From the NCBI RefSeq assembly GCF_002013465.1, contig NZ_MAFC01000011.1, positions 1 through 62,141 of the forward strand: DNA of 62,141 bases. The letters run 5' to 3'. The translations under genes were made by a program, and so were the position numbers. Of this stretch, positions 7,673-17,314 are shown piece by piece. The stretch comes from Mycobacterium sp. D16R12. Lineage in GTDB: Bacteria > Actinomycetota > Actinomycetes > Mycobacteriales > Mycobacteriaceae. A model generated the notes under the pieces. It searched no databases. It was not told the DNA's origin and saw only the letters and a list, made by a program, of their open reading frames with translations. Every line of letters begins with the position of its first letter. The first letter of the stretch is position 1.

Positions 7673-9502
7673 CATGCGGTACGGGTAGTTGGCGACGATC
7701 GCATCGGTGCGGTCAATGAGGCTGGCCGTCAGCACAATTCCGGTCTGATTGTGCAAGATCTGCTGCCAGCGCCGCTTGGTCTTGATCTCGGTGATGAGCA
7801 CGGTCACCTGGCGACCGTCGGCCTGGCGCTTCTTGACGTACTCCACCAGGGGAGTCACCAGGGATCGATGCGCGGTAGGCAACACGACGAGCTCAAGTCC
7901 TGGGTCCCATTGATCCCAGCGCTTGGTCATCGCGTTTGCCTTCTGATCCGTGCGGCTGATGGTGACCGGCACCACCTCGCCACCGAGGTGCAGTGCCGCC
8001 TCCAGCAGCTGAACCGTTCGCTTGTTGATGTCGTCGATCGGGACGATCACCAGGGGCGTCTGGTCCGGGGGATTGGGTGTCAGTGTGGGCAATTCATCGA
8101 GTGCCAGTTCGCGTTTGACGCCTTGGTAGTAGTTCTCGGTGCGCCCGAAAAGCAGAACCAGCAGGGGGATGACGATGAGTAGTAGCCACGCGCCCTCGGT
8201 GAACTTGCTCACGAAGAGCACAACCATGGCGACGGCCGAGAGCACCGCGCCGAACCCGTTGAGTACGGCCTTCCAATGCCAGCCGGATGTGCGGGCGCCG
8301 AACCAGTGCTTGACCAAACCGACTTGGCTGATGGTGAATCCGATGAACACCCCGATCGCGAACAGCGGCAACAGCCGGTGGGTATCGGCGTCGCTGGCAA
8401 TGAGGATCAGAGCCGAGAATGCGGCGAGCGCCGCGACGCCGTATCGGTAGACCGGCTTCTCTGCCCGTAACGCGAACAGATGAGGCATCCGGTCGTCCTT
8501 GGCGAGCAGACTCATCAGCACCGGCAGTCCGCCGAAGCTGGTGTTGGCCGCGAAGCCGAGGATCAGTGCCACGGTCACGTTGGTGATGTAGAACGGTATT
8601 CCGGTGCCGAAGGCCGCAGCGGAAAGCTGCGCCAGAATGGTGACGTCACCGCGGGGAACCACGTGGTGTGCCTTGATGAGGATGCTGAGTCCGATCAGCA
8701 TGAGGCCCAACAGAATTCCCAGGGCGACCTCGGTGTGCTGGGCCCGTTTGATGGCGGGTGTCTTGAAGGCCGGGACGCCGTTCGCGATGGCTTCTACGCC
8801 CGTCAGAGACGAGCACCCGGCCGCGAATGCCTTCAGAACCAAGATGATTCCGAGTGCGCTGACCGGCTCGATGGGGCCGAGATCCGTGCCGATGACGGCC
8901 ACGGGGGTGGAGTGCGCAAGCCCGAAGACGATGACCGCCAGGATGCACACGATGAAGGGGAAAGTCGGCAGCATGAGCACCTTGGCCGACTCGCTGATGC
9001 CGATGAGATTGAGGATTGTGAGGATCGCCAGGCCGATCAGCGTGATGGACAGCAGATGCGGGGCCAGGTCCGGAAAGGCGCTCGCCAGGCTCGCCGCCCC
9101 GGCGGCCAGGCTCACCGCGACCGTCAGCACATAGTCGACGACCAGACTCGCGGCGGCCAGCAGGCTGGCACCCCGACCGAGGTCCTTTTTGGCCACGGCG
9201 TACGAGCCCCCGCCTTCGGGGTGCACGGCGATGACCTGGCGGTAGGAGAACACCAACACGATGAGCAGCACCGTGATCGCGATGGCCACCGGCAGGGTGA
9301 AGGTGATGGCACCGACCCCGCCGGCGATCAGGGCGAGGACGATGGCCTCCGGGCCGTAGGCCACCGAGGACAGCGCATCCAGGGACAGCGCCGCGAGCCC
9401 GCCGACCGAGGTCAGTTTGTGCGCGTCGTCCTTGAGGACACGGCGCAGGCGCGGGTCAGCGACGCGGGGCGGTACGGAAGGGGAGGGAGGCGCAGAAACC
9501 AC
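7667..9502 (-). CDS. KimA-like potassium importer (KUP/APC superfamily)
   Basis: This 611-residue protein has about 12 transmembrane helices and a C-terminal cytosolic domain of about 150 residues. The first helix carries DALSSVAYGPEA, followed by HPEGGGSYAVA, TGVEAIANG and the C-terminal KRRWQQILHNQTG, all shared with Bacillus KimA (YdaO), a high-affinity proton/K+ importer controlled by c-di-AMP. Many pipelines would call it simply an APC family amino-acid permease. The start is GTG. I looked for a ydaO-type riboswitch upstream and saw none in the 130-bp gap. Potassium transport is inferred from the family. Confidence 0.8.
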   Translation of the reverse strand: MVSAPPSPSVPPRVADPRLRRVLKDDAHKLTSVGGLAALSLDALSSVAYGPEAIVLALIAGGVGAITFTLPVAIAITVLLIVLVFSYRQVIAVHPEGGGSYAVAKKDLGRGASLLAAASLVVDYVLTVAVSLAAGAASLASAFPDLAPHLLSITLIGLAILTILNLIGISESAKVLMLPTFPFIVCILAVIVFGLAHSTPVAVIGTDLGPIEPVSALGIILVLKAFAAGCSSLTGVEAIANGVPAFKTPAIKRAQHTEVALGILLGLMLIGLSILIKAHHVVPRGDVTILAQLSAAAFGTGIPFYITNVTVALILGFAANTSFGGLPVLMSLLAKDDRMPHLFALRAEKPVYRYGVAALAAFSALILIASDADTHRLLPLFAIGVFIGFTISQVGLVKHWFGARTSGWHWKAVLNGFGAVLSAVAMVVLFVSKFTEGAWLLLIVIPLLVLLFGRTENYYQGVKRELALDELPTLTPNPPDQTPLVIVPIDDINKRTVQLLEAALHLGGEVVPVTISRTDQKANAMTKRWDQWDPGLELVVLPTAHRSLVTPLVEYVKKRQADGRQVTVLITEIKTKRRWQQILHNQTGIVLTASLIDRTDAIVANYPYRMN

Positions 9503-9635
9503 CGAGGGAGAGTAGGCCCAGACGTAGCGGTTTTCGTGGTTTTTTACGCGATCTTGAGGTCGCTAGAGTGGTGTCAATCACGATGACATCTGTGAACCTA
9601 TGTCCCCTGAGGTCAACGGATGTAGACTCACCCGC

Positions 9636-9977
9636 ATGAAGGGACTCAGTCTTACTGCGATGATCGCGATGGGTGCGGGTGCTGCCGCGATCGCCATGGC
9701 CTCCCCGGCACATGCCGATGACGTCAGCTTCAACGAGACACTGCACTCATATGGCATCTACGCGCCGCCGGACAAGACTGCCTACCTCGGCAAGATCTCC
9801 TGCCACCGCCTGGACACCGGCCTGGACAAGGACGCCTACCAGGCGACCAATTTCCTGACCAAGAACCTCGATCGCGGCACCTCCACCGAGCAGAAGTGGC
9901 AGTTCCTGTCCGCTTCTATCGACGAGTACTGCCCCGAGCAGCGTCCCGTCCTGGAGCGCGCAGCCAGCCACACCTAG
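9636..9977 (+). CDS. DUF732-type exported protein
   Basis: The 113-residue protein has a clear signal peptide (about residues 1-27, ending SPAHA) and a mature part of one DUF732-type helical domain with two cysteines (ISCHRLD and DEYCPEQ) likely to form a disulfide. DUF732 proteins are small, abundant, exported and of unknown function in mycobacteria. It ends just before the hairpin that also terminates cysNC from the other side. A second DUF732 protein is at 25.1-25.4 kb. Confidence 0.8.
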   Translation: MKGLSLTAMIAMGAGAAAIAMASPAHADDVSFNETLHSYGIYAPPDKTAYLGKISCHRLDTGLDKDAYQATNFLTKNLDRGTSTEQKWQFLSASIDEYCPEQRPVLERAASHT

Positions 9978-9984
9978 GCCGGTT

Positions 9985-10021
9985 CGTTCTTAACCGCGCT
10001 CAGCGAGCGCGGTTAAGAACG
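9985..10021. terminator. 17-bp perfect hairpin containing the cysNC stop codon
   Basis: CGTTCTTAACCGCGCTC pairs perfectly with GAGCGCGGTTAAGAACG around a 3-nt loop. The last codons and TGA of cysNC (stop at 10000-10002) lie inside the stem-loop, which begins 8 bp after the end of the convergent DUF732 gene. It is a very strong bidirectional terminator candidate without a U tract. Confidence 0.8.
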
Positions 10022-11877
10022 TCGAGAACCTGAGCCACCAGTCCGTCGATATCGGCACCGGTGGTGTCGAGGACGAGCTCAGGATTTTCTGGGGCCTCAT
10101 AGGGCGCCTCGACACCCGTCAAACCCTTCAACTCGCCTGCGCGGGCCCGTGCGTACAGACCCTTGGGGTCTCGTTTCTCGCATTCGGCCAGCGGGGTGGC
10201 GATGTACACCTCGATGAATGGCAGCTTGGCTGCGGCGTTGATGCTGCGCGCGGTCTCCCGATCGGAGCGCAGCGGCGATACCAGCGATGCCAGCGCGACA
10301 ACCCCGGCATCGGCGAAGAGCCGTGCCAGGTGCGATACCCGGCGAATGTTCTCCGCGCGGTCGCCGGGAGAGAACCCGAGGTCATCGGAAAGCCCGTGGC
10401 GCAGGTTGTCGCCATCGAGCAGGTATGCGACCTGCCCGGACTCCACGAGTGCCCGTTCCACCGCCACCGCGATGGTCGACTTGCCGGATGCGGGCAGGCC
10501 GGTGAACCAGATGATCGCACCGCGCTGAGTAGTGCTGTCCCAACGGTATTCGCGGTCCAGGGCCGAGGGGTGCCAGCGGATATCGGTGCGCGAGTGCGTT
10601 TCTGGTTTGACCTCACGCGCCTCGGTGATGGTCCCGGCGCCGACGGTGTCGTTGGAGGCCTCGTCGATCAGGATGAATGCGCCGCTGTCTCTGCTGTCGG
10701 CATAGGAATCAGCCACCACGACCGAGCTGGTGCGCAGGGTGACCGAGCCGATGTCGTTGAGCGCCAATTCAACCGGGCCATCCAGCTCATCGAGCGTCTC
10801 CGGATCCAGCCGGGTATGCAGGGCCTGAACGGTGGCCCGCACAGTCCGGGTGCCCTGCTTGAGGGCGAGCCGGTCGCCTGCGCGCAACGGGCCGTTGGTG
10901 AACCAGCAGACCGTGGCATCCAGCTCGCGGGCCAGCACCGGCAGCACCGCATCTTCTGCGCCGCTCACCAGCACATCGCCGCGGCCCACATCGATATCGT
11001 CGGCCAATTCGATCGACACCGAAAGCGGAGCCACGCCGGTGGAACGGTTCTCGTCCAGGGTGTCCACGACTGTCACGGTCGAGCGGGTTCCCGACGGCAG
11101 GTTCACCACCGGATCTCCGACGCTGAGGGTGCCGCCCGCTAGCCGCCCGGTGTACCGGCGCCGCTGATCGGCCGTGGGGCGCGAGACCCACTGGATGGGC
11201 AGGCGGAGCTTTGCAGGCTCGGGCTGCGGTGGCGAAAGCTCAACGCCTTCAAGATATTCGAGCAGGGTCGGCCCGCTGTACCACGTGGTGTTTTCGGAGC
11301 GGTGCACCACATTGTCGCCGAGCTTGGCCGCAATCGGAATGACCGTGATGTCCACCTTGCCGAGGCGGTCGGCCAGCAGATGTAGCTCGCGTTCAACCTC
11401 TGCGAAACGCTGCGCATCGAAGTCGACCAGGTCGATCTTGTTGACCGCGGCCACGAAATGCTTGATACCCAACACCTTTGCGATGCGGGCGTGGCGACGG
11501 GTCTGGCGCAGCACCCCGGCACGTGCGTCGACAAGAAGGATGGCGACATGCGCGTTGGAGGCACCGGTGAACATGTTGCGGGTGTAGCGCTCGTGACCCG
11601 GGGTGTCGGCCAGGATGTAGCTGCGGCTCTCGGTGGAGAAGAAGCGGTAGGCGACGTCGATCGTGATGCCCTGTTCGCGTTCGGCGCGCAGACCATCCGA
11701 GAGCGCAGCGAGGTCGGCGTTCCCCTCGTCGTCGGTGACGGCCTCCAGATGGTCGACCGGCAGGCTGTCGGTGTCGTGGAGCAGCCGTCCAATCAGCGTG
11801 CTCTTGCCGTCGTCCACCGAACCGGCGGTGGCGATACGCAGTAGTTGGCGGGTGTCCACCGCGGTCTGGGTGCTCAT
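10000..11877 (-). CDS. cysNC: Sulfate adenylyltransferase subunit 1 / APS kinase fusion
   Basis: The 625-residue bifunctional enzyme has an N-terminal CysN GTPase half (P-loop GSVDDGKSTL, DTPGHERYTRNM, NKIDLVD, then EF-Tu-like barrels) and a C-terminal CysC half with its own P-loop FTGLPASGKSTI at about residue 445. With CysD it makes APS from sulfate and ATP, driven by GTP, and the kinase half then makes PAPS, the universal sulfate donor. Its ATG overlaps the cysD stop by 1 bp. It is the last gene of an apparent sulfatase-stf0-cysD-cysNC operon, so the PAPS made here can feed the sulfotransferase directly. Confidence 0.96.
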   Translation of the reverse strand: MSTQTAVDTRQLLRIATAGSVDDGKSTLIGRLLHDTDSLPVDHLEAVTDDEGNADLAALSDGLRAEREQGITIDVAYRFFSTESRSYILADTPGHERYTRNMFTGASNAHVAILLVDARAGVLRQTRRHARIAKVLGIKHFVAAVNKIDLVDFDAQRFAEVERELHLLADRLGKVDITVIPIAAKLGDNVVHRSENTTWYSGPTLLEYLEGVELSPPQPEPAKLRLPIQWVSRPTADQRRRYTGRLAGGTLSVGDPVVNLPSGTRSTVTVVDTLDENRSTGVAPLSVSIELADDIDVGRGDVLVSGAEDAVLPVLARELDATVCWFTNGPLRAGDRLALKQGTRTVRATVQALHTRLDPETLDELDGPVELALNDIGSVTLRTSSVVVADSYADSRDSGAFILIDEASNDTVGAGTITEAREVKPETHSRTDIRWHPSALDREYRWDSTTQRGAIIWFTGLPASGKSTIAVAVERALVESGQVAYLLDGDNLRHGLSDDLGFSPGDRAENIRRVSHLARLFADAGVVALASLVSPLRSDRETARSINAAAKLPFIEVYIATPLAECEKRDPKGLYARARAGELKGLTGVEAPYEAPENPELVLDTTGADIDGLVAQVLDVLNRAR

Positions 11878-12803
11878 CAGAAGTAGCCCTCTCGTTTCCG
11901 GTCTTCCATGGCGGCCACGGATGTGCGGTCATCGGCGCGGGTCTCGCCGCGTTCGGACACGGTGGCCGCGGAGATCTCCGCGATCACCCCTTCGATCTCG
12001 GTGGCCTGGGAGCGGACCGCGCCGGTGATGGTCATGTCGCCGACGGTCCGGTAGCGCACCCATTCGGTGGCGGCAATTTCGTCGCCGCCCGGGGCGGTGT
12101 ACTCGGAGGTGGCCAGGAGAATGCCATCACGCTCGAACACCTCGCGTTGATGGGCGTAGTAGATCGAGGGCAGCTCAAGGTTTTCCAGCTGGATGTAGCG
12201 CCAGATGTCCAGCTCGGTCCAGTTGCTCAACGGAAAGACACGAACCTGTTCACCCTTGCGGATGCGTCCGTTGTACAGCGACCAGGGTTCGGGCCGTTGT
12301 GCCCGCGGATCCCACTGCCCGAACTCGTCCCGGAAGCTCAGGATGCGCTCCTTGGCACGGGCGCGTTCCTCATCGCGCCGCGCGCCGCCGAATGCCGCGT
12401 CGAATCCGCCGGCTTCCAACGCATCCAGCAGGGTTCGGGTCTGTTGACGGTTGCGTGAGGCGCCCGGGCCCGGGTCGGCGACCCGCCCGGCATCGATCGT
12501 CTCCTGTACGGAGGCGACGATCAGTTTGTGGTCATGCCCGATGGTTCGGCGGTCACGGAACTCGATCACCTCGGGGAAATTGTGTCCGGTGTCGACGTGC
12601 AGCACCGGGAAGGGCAGGGGTGCCGGACGGAATGCCTTCTCGGCCAACTTCAGCAAGACGATCGAGTCCTTGCCCGCAGAGAACAGCAGCACCGGGCGCT
12701 GCAACTCGGCGGCCACCTCCCGGATGATGTGCACCGCCTCGGCCTCCAGCAGCCGAAGCTCGTTGACCTGCAACAGATCAGTTGTCGTCGCGGTGTCGCT
12801 CAT
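11877..12803 (-). CDS. cysD: Sulfate adenylyltransferase subunit 2
   Basis: This 308-residue PP-loop ATP pyrophosphatase has [10 protein letters not shown] at about residue 42, as expected of CysD. It forms the heterodimer with CysN that adenylates sulfate. The C-terminus KREGYF is typical of the family. It is translationally coupled: it overlaps stf0 by 4 bp upstream and cysNC by 1 bp downstream. In most genomes cysDN is controlled by sulfur starvation; no regulator gene is present here. Confidence 0.96.
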   Translation of the reverse strand: MSDTATTTDLLQVNELRLLEAEAVHIIREVAAELQRPVLLFSAGKDSIVLLKLAEKAFRPAPLPFPVLHVDTGHNFPEVIEFRDRRTIGHDHKLIVASVQETIDAGRVADPGPGASRNRQQTRTLLDALEAGGFDAAFGGARRDEERARAKERILSFRDEFGQWDPRAQRPEPWSLYNGRIRKGEQVRVFPLSNWTELDIWRYIQLENLELPSIYYAHQREVFERDGILLATSEYTAPGGDEIAATEWVRYRTVGDMTITGAVRSQATEIEGVIAEISAATVSERGETRADDRTSVAAMEDRKREGYF

Positions 12804-13603
12804 AGTGGCAGCCCCTCTCTTTCCGCGTCGGTCCGGTATCGGTCCACCCAGTCATCGGACCGCTGATCTGCCTGCCGTTCCAGTACAGGCGGTGGTGCGA
12901 GCCGGGGGTCTTGTCCCAGTGCCTCCAGTACGGTGGCGACCACCTGGGTCAGGTTGCGCCAGAGGTACGGGTACGAGACGTCGATGGGTTCGATGTTCTC
13001 CTCGGCGAACCAGCGGCGCCACCCCGCCTCCTGCGCCTGCAGCATGGTGATGACATGGGCAATGGCCCCGGCGTGATACTCGGCGCGGGCATCGCGCCCC
13101 GGATCGGGACGCCCGCGCCACACCCGGGTCTGCACCGCGCGCCAGAACGAAACCGCTTGGGACACAACGTCTGGCCGGTACACGTGCACCAACACCGGGT
13201 CGCTGCCGACAACGTCGCGTATGCCGGCGAGCAATCCTTCGCCGGAACGATCAGGAAGATCCTGTGCACGGTCCAAGAGCAGCGGGGTCTGATTCCACAT
13301 GAGCTTGCCGCCCCAGATTCCGTTCGGGGTGCGGCCCACGGTGCGGATGTAATCGCGCCAGATGCTCGCGGGCGCCAGGTCGGGCTTGCCTGCGTCCAAC
13401 GGATCGAGCAGACGCAGGATCGACTCGTCCTGTACGTCGGCGAACCATTCCCGCGGCTGCGGAGACATGCTCGTGGTGGGCAGATACTGGAAGAACTCCT
13501 GCGGTTCACCGGCCACGCCGGTCGCTCGCAGGGATTCCACCAGCAGGGTGCTGCCACTGCGCTGCGATGCGAGCACCAGATATGCGGTGGGATGGTCGGG
13601 CAT
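12800..13603 (-). CDS. stf0: Trehalose 2-sulfotransferase Stf0
   Basis: The 267 residues equal the length I recall for M. tuberculosis Stf0 (Rv0295c). The PAPS-binding N-terminus [10 protein letters not shown] is followed by GEPQEFFQY, which places the catalytic glutamate at residue 36 as in Stf0. The enzyme transfers sulfate from PAPS to the 2-position of trehalose, giving trehalose-2-sulfate, the precursor of sulfolipids. The open frame runs 132 codons further upstream into the sulfatase region, but the ATG at 13603 matches the family. Its coupling to cysD and cysNC gives a complete sulfate-to-trehalose-sulfate route in one transcript. Confidence 0.92.
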   Translation of the reverse strand: MPDHPTAYLVLASQRSGSTLLVESLRATGVAGEPQEFFQYLPTTSMSPQPREWFADVQDESILRLLDPLDAGKPDLAPASIWRDYIRTVGRTPNGIWGGKLMWNQTPLLLDRAQDLPDRSGEGLLAGIRDVVGSDPVLVHVYRPDVVSQAVSFWRAVQTRVWRGRPDPGRDARAEYHAGAIAHVITMLQAQEAGWRRWFAEENIEPIDVSYPYLWRNLTQVVATVLEALGQDPRLAPPPVLERQADQRSDDWVDRYRTDAEREGLPL

Positions 13604-13664
13604 GCGCAGTAGCCTAACCGCAATTGTTTTGTATTCGACTAATTGGGTTCGCCGTGAATTGCAA

Positions 13665-15041
13665 TCACGGCGAACGTAACTGTTGTTCGATACCGCGTTC
13701 GTCGGCGATGGCGGAACGGTTGGCGCCGGGCCTGCCATGGATACGCAGGAATGTCTGGGTGTAGCGCTCGGAAATGCGCGTGCCCGCAAAATCGGAGGGA
13801 ATGACGTCGAGGGTCTTCTCTCGCCAATCGTTAAGGCGCAGCGCCAGATCGTCTGCGATGACCTGGGACTTCTCGTTAGCGTCGAGTCCGAGCAGGTTGT
13901 GTGCCTCACCCGGGTCATTGACGAGGTCGTAGAGCTCGCGATGTGGGCGGGGGTTGGTGATGTGTGTGGCGACCGCCCGGCCCGGTGGGCTGTCGGCAAT
14001 GTCCCACGGCAGGTCCAGCACCGGCCTGGGTGCGTAATTCTCTATATAGCTGTAATTCTTTGTTCGAATGGCCCGAATGGGATCAAAAGAATCGTGATAA
14101 GTCTTCGCGGTGAATACTTCGGAGCGGACTGGATCCAGTTCGCCCGTCGGTTTCAGAATATTTTCGGCATGTGAAATTCCCTGAATCTCCTCGGGAATGT
14201 CGACACCGAGTAAGCCCAGCAGGGTGGGTAGTAGATCGACGCCGCTGAAGAGCTCGTCGTACCGCAGCGATTCGGTGGTGCGGCCCCGCGGAGGGCGCAC
14301 GATCAATGCGATACCGGTGCCTGCGTCGTACAGAGTGGACTTGGCCCGTGGCAACGCCGGGCCGTGGTCGGTCATGAAGACGACCCAGGTGTTCTCGTCG
14401 AGGCCCGTCTCGGTCAGCACGTGCAGCAGTTCACCGACTTTTGCGTCGGCCACCGCAATCGAGCCGTAGAACTCGGCGAGGTCGTCGCGCACCTCGGGGG
14501 TGTCGGGTAGGTAGTCCGGGACGTTCACCGTGTCGGCGTCGGATGGTTCATAACGCTCCCGCGGAAAGGGGCGATGCGTTTCGAAGAATCCGGCGGTCAG
14601 CAGAAACGGCGCGTTGGGGGAATTGCGCAACCACCGGCTCGCCTGTTCCACCACGTATTCGCAATACGAGTTGGATACGTCGTACTCGTCGAATCCCAGA
14701 GTGGCCGGATACGCCGTTTCATGCTGCATTCCGAACAGTGCTGTGTGCCAGCCCGATCCGGACAGAATGTGGGGGAGCGTGCGCACTCCGGCGCGGTATT
14801 CCCAGCCGTGATGAGCCAGGCCGATAAGCCCATTGCTCTGCGGGTACCGGCCGGTGAAAAGCGAACCACGCGACGGTGAGCACAGCGGTGCCGTGGCATG
14901 CGCGCGGGTGAACAGGACGCCATCGGCCGCCAGCTGGTCCAGGTGTGGGCTGGACACATCGGGATGCCCGTAGACGCCCAGGTAGCGGCCGAGGTCGTGC
15001 CAATGCACGATCAGAACGTTGTCTCGTGACGCTTCGGTCAC
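13665..15041 (-). CDS. Type I sulfatase (formylglycine-dependent)
   Basis: The 458-residue protein has the sulfatase signature [14 protein letters not shown] at about residue 54; this cysteine is normally converted to formylglycine. Metal ligands are visible in HWHDLGR (HD in place of the usual DD), [11 protein letters not shown] and a DY/DTWV-type segment. It is closest in style to the heparan N-sulfatase/arylsulfatase branch. No signal peptide is seen, so a cytosolic enzyme is likely. The GTG at 15041 was chosen because AGGGAG lies 6-7 bases upstream. It is first in the operon with stf0, cysD and cysNC, and could recycle sulfate or trim sulfated products. The real substrate is unknown. Confidence 0.88.
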   Translation of the reverse strand: MTEASRDNVLIVHWHDLGRYLGVYGHPDVSSPHLDQLAADGVLFTRAHATAPLCSPSRGSLFTGRYPQSNGLIGLAHHGWEYRAGVRTLPHILSGSGWHTALFGMQHETAYPATLGFDEYDVSNSYCEYVVEQASRWLRNSPNAPFLLTAGFFETHRPFPRERYEPSDADTVNVPDYLPDTPEVRDDLAEFYGSIAVADAKVGELLHVLTETGLDENTWVVFMTDHGPALPRAKSTLYDAGTGIALIVRPPRGRTTESLRYDELFSGVDLLPTLLGLLGVDIPEEIQGISHAENILKPTGELDPVRSEVFTAKTYHDSFDPIRAIRTKNYSYIENYAPRPVLDLPWDIADSPPGRAVATHITNPRPHRELYDLVNDPGEAHNLLGLDANEKSQVIADDLALRLNDWREKTLDVIPSDFAGTRISERYTQTFLRIHGRPGANRSAIADERGIEQQLRSP

Positions 15042-15691
15042 TGCGCTCCCTTCCAGGGGTTCGACGGTCCACCCAACAGTGTGCATCCGGTGTCTGGCAA
15101 CCCTTCGGCTCACCACGAGAAACTCGGGCAGGGCAATTGTGTGCGGAGAGGTGCTGTCACGCGGCTTTGGGGCGGACGGGCCTCAGTGCCCACCGCCCAT
15201 CTCAGGCCGTGGACGGTTAGTTTGCCAGATAGCAGTGAGGTGCCGCAGGTCACGAGTGGCAGGTGTCAGGCGCGCGTCACCCAAGGGGTGTGCGGAGCAA
15301 CTATTGGACCGCCATACTTCCGGCCCTATTGATACTATTATGGGATAAATAGTCCAATAACGACCCTAGCTGGCGCGCGCGGACTATGATGAACGGCGCA
15401 GTATCGGCAAACTCAATATCAGGGTTCATTTCCCAGCTTCGTGGGACTATCTCATATTTGAGGCAAAGTCATGCTAAACGCGATGCTCGTGCCCCAGGGT
15501 GGTTGACATGATGTTCAAAGGAGCGTCGTTCGGTTGGTTCGCATCTCACCACGGCAAACTCGGAACCATCGCCTCCGGTGGGGAATGCGTGCCCGAAGCG
15601 CGAGCGTCGCTGGTTGCGGTTTCGCTATTGCTGAGTCGGGAGTTGCAGGAGGCCACCGTCTATGACCGCGGGAGCCTAACGAGGGGGATGG
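15042..15691. other. 650-bp gap without a confident gene
   Basis: This region should hold the promoter of the sulfation operon. An AT-richer patch near 15300-15360 has the 8-bp inverted repeat TATTGGAC / GTCCAATA with a 42-bp spacer (15302-15309 and 15352-15359). A short frame at 15508-15702 (ATG after GGTTGAC) overlaps the next gene start and has no recognisable features; I do not call it a gene. Confidence 0.5.
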
Positions 15692-16213
15692 ATGCTCATT
15701 GAGTGGGAGTTTCGACATGAGCGCGCAAAGGTGTGGGCGGCGGTGTGGGATGCCGATCAGTGGCCGTTGGGTGTGAGTGGATTCAGCCCGGTTGCAGGGA
15801 CGGTGTTCGTCGGTGGTCCGATCCCGATCATCGGGACTGACTACGTCGGCAACCTCGAGTGTGCAGTGACCGAGCTGGTTCCAGTCGAGATGATCGCCAT
15901 CGATGTGGTGGCGCCCCGAATCTCAGGCCCGGTATCCACGTGGGAGTTCCGCTCTGAAATGTTCGACCGTGACGATGGTGGCACCCGAGCCGTGACGGCC
16001 ATTCATGGCGCTGACCCGACGAGCCGTGACGAGAGGATCGCTCTCGGAATCTTTACGTCGATAGCCTCGTGGATCTACGGTCACGCCAGCTACGACCTTG
16101 ACCATCCGGCCCCGCGGCTCCCCGGACGGCTTGTCCGAGGTGCAAAACAGCGTGGCCGATGTTCGAAACCAGCCGACCACGGTGGTGAAAATGATTGTGG
16201 CGAAACGCGATAA
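15692..16213 (+). CDS. SRPBCC (START/Bet v1-like) domain protein
   Basis: The 173-residue protein starts with IEWEFRHERAKVWAAVWD and ends in a helix with SIASWIYGHASYDLDHPAP, the pattern of a SRPBCC helix-grip fold that binds a small hydrophobic ligand. The ATG has GAGGGGGA just upstream. The last 25 residues are low complexity and probably disordered. The neighbours are the sulfation operon and a convergent LysR gene; neither indicates a role. The family assignment is moderate. Confidence 0.6.
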   Translation: MLIEWEFRHERAKVWAAVWDADQWPLGVSGFSPVAGTVFVGGPIPIIGTDYVGNLECAVTELVPVEMIAIDVVAPRISGPVSTWEFRSEMFDRDDGGTRAVTAIHGADPTSRDERIALGIFTSIASWIYGHASYDLDHPAPRLPGRLVRGAKQRGRCSKPADHGGENDCGETR

Positions 16214-16244
16214 CCGTAGGAGTAGTCCTTGAGTATCTCGAGGG

Positions 16245-17192
16245 CTACCGGGTGCCCCTGGTGCCCCGGAACCCAACGATATGGCTGAGTAGGTCGCGAA
16301 CGGCCCCGGCGGGTGGCACGCGTGCTCCACGCCAGATGGCGCGAAGATCGCGGTGCAGATCCATGTCCGCCACCGCGACGGCGCGAAGCCTGCCCATAGT
16401 CAGATCGTCGTTGACTGCCAGTGCACTCATCACCGCCGGGCCGGCCCCGGCGCGCACCGCTGACCGAACGGCCGCCGCAGAGGACAGTTCCAGCACTGGT
16501 GCGACTTGCTCGGTGGTGCCGAGCGCGGCGTGCAGTGCCGCGGTCAGCGAGTCGCGGGTGCCCGATCCGGCCTCCCGCGCGACGAGCGGCGTCTGGGCCA
16601 GCTCGCTTGCTATTACGGGGCGAGTGCGCTTGGCCCACTTGTGATCCGGCGACACCACGACCACGAGTTGGTCGTGGGCGATTACCTTGTTGCGTAAGCC
16701 CTTGGGCGCCAACGGGCTCTCGATGAACCCGACGTCGGCGCTGCCGTCAAGTACCGCTTCGGTGGCGTGCTCGCTATTGGTCGCGGTGAGCACGACGGTG
16801 GCTGCCGCCGTGCCCAATCGTGCCGCCGCGGCTTGCAGCGACACCAACCAGCGTGGCATCAGCTGCTCGGCGATGGTCTGACTCGCCGCGACCTTGACGC
16901 GGGCCCGGCTCTGTTCTCGTAGCGAGGCCAGCGCGGTGTCGACCTGCGTCGCAACTGTCAACAGCTTGGCTGCCCACTCGGCCACGGCCACGCCCGTCGC
17001 GGTGAGCTGAGATCCGCGGGGTGTCCGGGTGACCAGTGGCACGCCCGTTTGGGCTTCGAGCGAGGCAATGCGTGCCGACACCGCCTGCTGGGTCAGGCCG
17101 AGATCGCGACCCGTCGCACCCAGGCTGCCGGTCCTGGCGATTCCCAGCAGCACCTCGAATGCGGACAGCTCTGGCATGCGGCTGCTCAACAT
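16245..17192 (-). CDS. LysR family transcriptional regulator
   Basis: The 315-residue protein has the N-terminal winged HTH (FEVLLGIARTGSLGATGRDLGLTQQAVSARI) and a periplasmic-binding-protein-like effector domain with AREAGSGTRDSL and RAGAGPAVMS. I chose the ATG at 17192 because the longer reading adds 13 residues not typical of the family. The C-terminus FRGTRGTR comes from a short direct repeat. It is divergent from the small membrane protein gene at 17.3 kb, which is the usual arrangement for a LysR target. Confidence 0.88.
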   Translation of the reverse strand: MLSSRMPELSAFEVLLGIARTGSLGATGRDLGLTQQAVSARIASLEAQTGVPLVTRTPRGSQLTATGVAVAEWAAKLLTVATQVDTALASLREQSRARVKVAASQTIAEQLMPRWLVSLQAAAARLGTAAATVVLTATNSEHATEAVLDGSADVGFIESPLAPKGLRNKVIAHDQLVVVVSPDHKWAKRTRPVIASELAQTPLVAREAGSGTRDSLTAALHAALGTTEQVAPVLELSSAAAVRSAVRAGAGPAVMSALAVNDDLTMGRLRAVAVADMDLHRDLRAIWRGARVPPAGAVRDLLSHIVGFRGTRGTR

Positions 17193-17314
17193 GATCCATC
17201 TTAGGCACAAAGCAACCTTGTGAGCCCACAAATTCGCGAGGTCTACTGCTCGATCGCCGCCAGATCGACGATTAGTTCATGAGCAAGACATCCTCCAACG
17301 CAAAGGAAATGACC

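Noticed and set aside
8480..9586. Long open frame of 368 codons on the plus strand, antisense to the KimA-like gene
   Set aside because: GC-rich genes give long antisense frames. The composition (His, Asp, Gly, Gln rich) and lack of any motif show it is a shadow of the real gene.
9503..9635. ydaO-type c-di-AMP riboswitch upstream of the KimA-like gene
   Set aside because: The 130-bp gap has no recognisable aptamer core; only short AT-rich runs are seen.
15302..15359. Inverted repeat TATTGGAC / GTCCAATA with 42-bp spacer
   Set aside because: The arms are only 8 bp and the spacer is long; by chance such pairs are common. Kept as a note in the intergenic entry.
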